The position numbers and the translations under genes are program-made. DNA of 64,000 nt from Erythrocercus mccallii (taxonomy: Eukaryota; Chordata; Aves; Passeriformes; Dicruridae). Positions 60,062 to 64,000 of the stretch are shown here, piece after piece. The DNA is taken from assembly GCA_013397435.1 (NCBI GenBank), contig VZRG01000166.1:434001-498000 (forward strand). The letters are read 5' to 3'. Within the stretch, counting starts at the first letter, position 1; every line of letters begins with the position of its first letter. Under the pieces are notes generated by a model. That model was not told the DNA's origin, did no database searches, and saw only the letters and a program-made list of their open reading frames with translations.

Positions 60062-60093
60062 TTTTTTTTTTTCTTTTTTTTTTCTTTTTTTTT
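60062..60093. repeat. T11-C-T10-C-T9 tract
   Basis: Three T-runs of stepwise decreasing length separated by single C. It is simple sequence. Confidence 0.9.
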
Positions 60094-60559
60094 CAATCAG
60101 AGATCCTAAAGAGCAAAGGCAAGCCCAGAGTTTTTGCAACTCCAGCCCATAAGCCTTTGTCACTGTACAAAGGGGAGAAAGATGTTAGAGGGGAAAGGGA
60201 ATAAGCCCTGGCCTGGGTCAAGCGGGTGCATTTCAAGGGTTTCACTGAGCTTGCACCTTGGCTGCCAGTCTACCCTTGCACCAAATGCCCTTTCCACCCT
60301 GTTTCAGTTTCTGTTTTCTCCAGGTGTTAAGGAGCTTTCTATTTTATCACAGGGTAAATCTGGGTTTGGCAGATACAAAAAAAAAAAAGTGCATTTCATT
60401 TTCCCTGGGAAATGTAAACAGCATCCGCACAGCCAGAACTACCAGTTAGTGTAACAACAGAGAAAGCTCTGCTTGAAATCTGGATTTCACCTCCTGAGTG
60501 GCACATACATATGAAAAAAGTAAAATAATTGCTTTGAAAAGGCTCATCCATTTATCTTG

Positions 60560-60800
60560 CTGGCACTAAGACCTCCTTTACTTCATTTTATGGGATCTTA
60601 AGCATCTCGATTCCCCTTTTTGATTATGTAAAAAAAAAAAAAGCTACTATGTAAAAAAAAAAGCAGCAAACTCTAAAAGCATTCAGAGAGGGAGCAGTAG
60701 CTTTAGCCTTCTGTTTGTGCAATTCCAATAGGTGTATTTAAATGTAAATGCTACCCTTTCACCCTTGAGCCACCTATTCTTGCAGCCAGCAGAAAGAGAG
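60560..60800. promoter_or_regulatory. Candidate regulatory block
   Basis: Mixed-composition sequence with a duplicated TATGT-A(n)-GC unit at 60625-60664 and no supported coding frame. Its non-repetitive right part (60670-60800) has the look of conserved non-coding DNA, but that is only an impression. Confidence 0.12.
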
Positions 60801-60904
60801 CATTCATGGTATAATGTCTTTATGAGGACAGATCTTATACTTAATTTCTCATGTGAATCCAACTCTTTTATAACACATTTTTGTGAGATTAAAAGAACAA
60901 TATT

Positions 60905-60970
60905 AGTCTAGTGGCTCAGCAGCCAGATCACTGCTCTGTCACATGGGAGACGTGGGTTCAAAGCGATGGC
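60905..60970 (+). other. Degenerate tRNA-like sequence
   Basis: The sequence has an A-box-like TGGCTCAGCAG at 60912-60922 and a B-box-like GGTTCAAA at 60955-60962, spaced as in tRNA genes (43 bases start to start). Between them lies TGTCAC followed by GGGAGAC, which resembles the anticodon arm region of tRNA-Asp (GTC). The acceptor and T stems do not pair, so it is not a working tRNA. It may be a tRNA pseudogene or the head of an old tRNA-derived SINE. No recognisable SINE body follows. Confidence 0.25.
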
Positions 60971-62390
60971 AGGCAACTGTGCTGGGAAGTGCTTGATGGA
61001 AACAGCAGCCACGGAAAGATTCAGTCCTCCACTCTCACAGAATTGTTTAACTTCACATTATCTCCTCCCTGGGGCCAGACAGCGCCTCTCTCTGCTCCAG
61101 CTCCTTACTGGAAATCATCCAGCTGCTGCTCCCTTACACAGAACTATTGGAAGAGTTTGAGACCCCAGCTCTTTACACCATTTTGGTTAGCCTGCATTTG
61201 CTCATTGGGGAGGATTTTTGAGAAGGAGAAGGAACTTTCAGAGGATGTGTTACCAGACTAAGTCCCTTTTCCTGCCCAGCTTCACTCAGTGCCCACGAGT
61301 GACAACGTGTCGGGGTTATCCGTGCTCATGGCGTGGCTGCACTGCACAGCTCACGGGCAGAGGCACAATGTGCTGATAAGAGTGACAGCTCAGCTCCAGT
61401 CCTGATATGTCAGAGCAGAGCCTCACAGAACCTAGGGAGCCCTGAGTGCTCTGTATTGGGAGATTTATTTCTCGAGTAGGGAAAAGCCTCAGTCCTTTTT
61501 GGCTAAGTTGAAAAAAAAAATTAAGCACAGGCCAAAAAAACTGTGTCTTACCTTGTCCCTACTAGATCAAAATAAGGCATATTTTTTTTTCCTAATGATC
61601 TTTTTTCCTCAGTCTGGAGCATGGTTACATGTGACAGACATCAGACTTTGGCTTCGTGACACCTCCATGCAAGAATAAGTACATTTTGGAGCATGGCCCT
61701 AAGGCAGCTGCAAGACAGCTGTACTGTGGACCGGTGTATGCCCAGCCCTCCTGATTAGTAGAATTATTATTCTTTTTGTGATGCTTCTCAGAGGACACAG
61801 TGATAAGGGGTCTTTGTGCAGAGTGACGTTCAAATGCTTAACAATATGATATTTTTCTCCTTGGACCTTACAGCCCAAGTACAAGCCATGTTATATTTTT
61901 CTTTAGCAGCTCTGTGACGCAAGACAGAGAGGTCTGTGTATGCCGCAAGCACCAGCACCAATGTCAGGCATCCCACTTACTTCCCTCACTTCCCCTTCCC
62001 TTGATACAGAGCATATGTTTCATTGTGGCACCAAGCACAGGAAAACTGAGGGGAAATAGCCTATTATTTTAGGAGGTGCAGGACCAAGCACCTGGAACAG
62101 TGAAATACTTGGAAAGCACTTCTGTAAATGTTTTAGGCTGTAATATATTAAACAATTAAGAGGTGTTGGTATTTCTCTGCTCAAGGGCATTTAAACAGGG
62201 AAGTTCCCTTTAAAGGCACCAGAGCAGAATGTGTATGGTCATGCTCTTTAAAACAAAAACTACCTGGTTTTTTTCTCCCCCTTTCAGCAAAATGTCCAAA
62301 TTTCAGCTGACTTGCTCTTTCAGCAGAGGAAATTAAGCCAGATTATTTTAATGCTGCTTTAGATTGTTAACTCCTGGAAAAAAACCAAAA
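60971..62390. other. Non-coding stretch
   Basis: No gene recognised. A 116-codon plus-strand frame (60911-61261) overlaps the tRNA-like sequence and has no family features. The segment 62100-62380 is non-repetitive, with AAACAATTAAG near 62150, and could be conserved regulatory DNA, which is inference. Confidence 0.35.
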
Positions 62391-62421
62391 GGGAGGTGGG
62401 GGGCAGGGGAGTGTTGGGGGG
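62391..62421 (+). other. G-quadruplex motif
   Basis: Four G-runs of at least three (62391-62393, 62398-62403, 62406-62409 and 62416-62421) are separated by loops of 4, 2 and 6 bases. This satisfies the usual G3+N1-7 pattern on the plus strand. The motif can fold in single-stranded DNA or in plus-sense RNA. Confidence 0.7.
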
Positions 62422-62540
62422 AGGAAGGAAAAAAAGTCCAAAGAATAGAATTAGTTACCTTGAAAGCTCCATTCAGGTAATTTAGAAAATTGTTTTGCTA
62501 ATAACCTTAATGTACTGCTTGTGTACCCAGGACTGTCAGC

Positions 62541-62560
62541 ACTACAGGTTACTACAGGTT
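62541..62560. repeat. 10-bp tandem duplication
   Basis: The unit actacaggtt occurs twice head to tail. A recent slippage or small duplication is the simplest explanation. Confidence 0.85.
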
Positions 62561-64000
62561 AGTCAGTAAATTACTGATACCAGCTACAACCAACCCTTAA
62601 GAAATCCTGTATCTCTTACGTCTTTGCTTCTGTTTTCCTGACAACAATACAAGTCGCTATGTAACATCAAATTAGCATGAAAGAATAAGAACTTAATACT
62701 GACATTTTTTAGCCAAAAACACAGTCAAAATAAAGTGCAGTTAATGAATGCTTAGTTAATTCTTAGAAAGCTCTTCTTCATGCCCTGCATAGCACAGTGA
62801 AATGCAAGTTCTTTTAGACATGTACAGAGAGAGAGAGACACGCTTACACCCACATACATGCCCCACGTATAGGTAGCCTACATACACATATACATATTTA
62901 GATAAATTTCAAATAGACAAGCTCTAGGAAGCTTTGTAAGAGAAAGAAGAGAAAAAATTACCTACTGGTCTCTATAACACGAACAAGTTTCTGGAAAAGC
63001 TTCAGAATTGCCTGTTCAAATATTTTCTAAGATTATGTTAGCAATTGTTTTCACCAAAATATTTTTCTGACCCAAAAAAAAAGATGACTTGATAGAACCT
63101 AAAAATTGTTAACAGTGGAAAATGCTTGCTTCAAGTTTCTTGTAAGAAAACAAATAGAGGAATTGGCAACCTCTGTGCAGTTTTAGCTCCGAAGAAATTA
63201 TGTCAGGCTTTTGCTTTGATCACTTATCTCAGGGCAGCCCATCTGATTAACAAGAAGAAAAAAAATATTAAAAGTTAGTGAGTTACTGGAATCTTCTGGA
63301 ACCCAAAACTATACAGATGGTCTGCAACATATTTGTATAGAGGATGCTCGATTGTTGATGGGTTCCCAACTATTATAGTGGCATGGTAAGGAGGCAGATA
63401 CTGGGCAGTGAGCACTGAGCAACTGCTGTCACTGAGCCTTCCCCTCTTGGCTGCATCCCCACTTGCCCAACGAGCAGTTCTGGTCTCCCAGAGCAGAGAC
63501 AAAGGTTGCTTTGGAGAAGCCGGGAAGCCTAAGAACACCATGTAGATTTAGGACTGGATAGGAGGTATTGTGCAGAGGCCATGCCCATTACTCATCCGCT
63601 GGCAACGGGCTCTCTTCCTTTTGTCTGGAAAGACGGTAAACTTTCAATGCCATCTGAAAACAGAAGGCCTTTCACAGAGTGCAAGAACTCTGCCATCTCA
63701 ATCATGTGAAAATATTGTAAACACTTTCCCAGCCCCCATTCAGCTGTCCAAAAAGCAGAGTTAGAAAACACCAAACAAAACAGGAAGGAAAGAAAAGAGT
63801 GTGCATTGCGCACTCCGGTTTAATTTATATATTTTACTCTGAATAGGATTTTTTTGTGGAATTTTTCTTTTTTTTTCCTTAATGTTAGCGAACAGGGTTA
63901 AGTAGCTATTACAGAGAAAAGGCAGTTAAAAGCCTATTCTATGTTTTATTTAGAAGAGAATAAAAAGGGTCCAGTGCCCAGTAGTTTCTCTCCAGCAGAG
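62561..64000. other. Non-coding stretch to the window end
   Basis: No gene or interspersed repeat recognised. A (GA)n run lies at 62826-62838, and T-runs lie near 63848-63880. The short frames near 63275-63813 occur on both strands without family features. Confidence 0.4.

Noticed and set aside
60905..60975. Functional tRNA-Asp gene
   Set aside because: Acceptor and T stems do not pair, and the B box is followed by non-matching bases. Only box-like motifs remain.
1..64000. Bacterial-type features such as operons, CRISPR arrays or ribosome-binding sites
   Set aside because: CR1 retrotransposons, CpG islands and the absence of long genes show vertebrate DNA. No evenly spaced direct-repeat array exists.

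Overview
The window is vertebrate nuclear DNA, most likely from a bird. Four fragments of CR1, the dominant LINE family of bird (and other sauropsid) genomes, can be read directly. The rest is mostly AT-rich single-copy-looking sequence with many homopolymer and purine/pyrimidine tracts. The only clearly recognisable interspersed repeats are the four CR1 pieces, about 1.3 kb in total, which fits the low repeat load of bird genomes. The open frames are short and lie on both strands. I recognise no protein-coding exon, functional tRNA, rRNA, CRISPR array, bacterial operon or provirus. The window is best read as intergenic or long-intron DNA.

Layout. Positions 1-3100 are plain AT-rich DNA with one 12-bp perfect hairpin. 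A CpG-island-like block lies at about 3110-3745, followed by purine and pyrimidine tracts and a homeodomain/E-box-rich block at 4370-5090. From 5.1 to 13.6 kb there is little beyond small inverted repeats. Around 13.6-14.3 kb are a nested hairpin built on two inverted octamer-like motifs and a perfect 20-bp palindrome. From 16.4 to 17.5 kb a block rich in TAAT motifs runs into a second CpG island. A plus-strand CR1 3' end follows a T25 tract at 18.2-18.4 kb. From 23.5 to 24.5 kb is a stop-poor patch with an unassigned 105-residue minus-strand frame. Minus-strand CR1 pieces lie at about 31.0, 35.9-36.8 and 40.0 kb; the middle one still carries decayed reverse-transcriptase C-terminal coding sequence. 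A strong asymmetric hairpin sits at 52.25 kb, beside an 86-bp pyrimidine tract and a purine tract. A second stop-poor patch spans 56.6-57.9 kb, a degenerate tRNA-like sequence lies at 60.9 kb and a G-quadruplex motif at 62.4 kb.

If the window has a function it is probably regulatory: two CpG islands that could be promoters of unseen transcripts, plus several blocks with developmental transcription-factor motifs. No conservation data were available, so all regulatory calls are inference. I found no convincing new biological system. The strongest unexplained signals are the CpG islands, the 52.25-kb hairpin, the exact palindromes and the two stop-poor patches.
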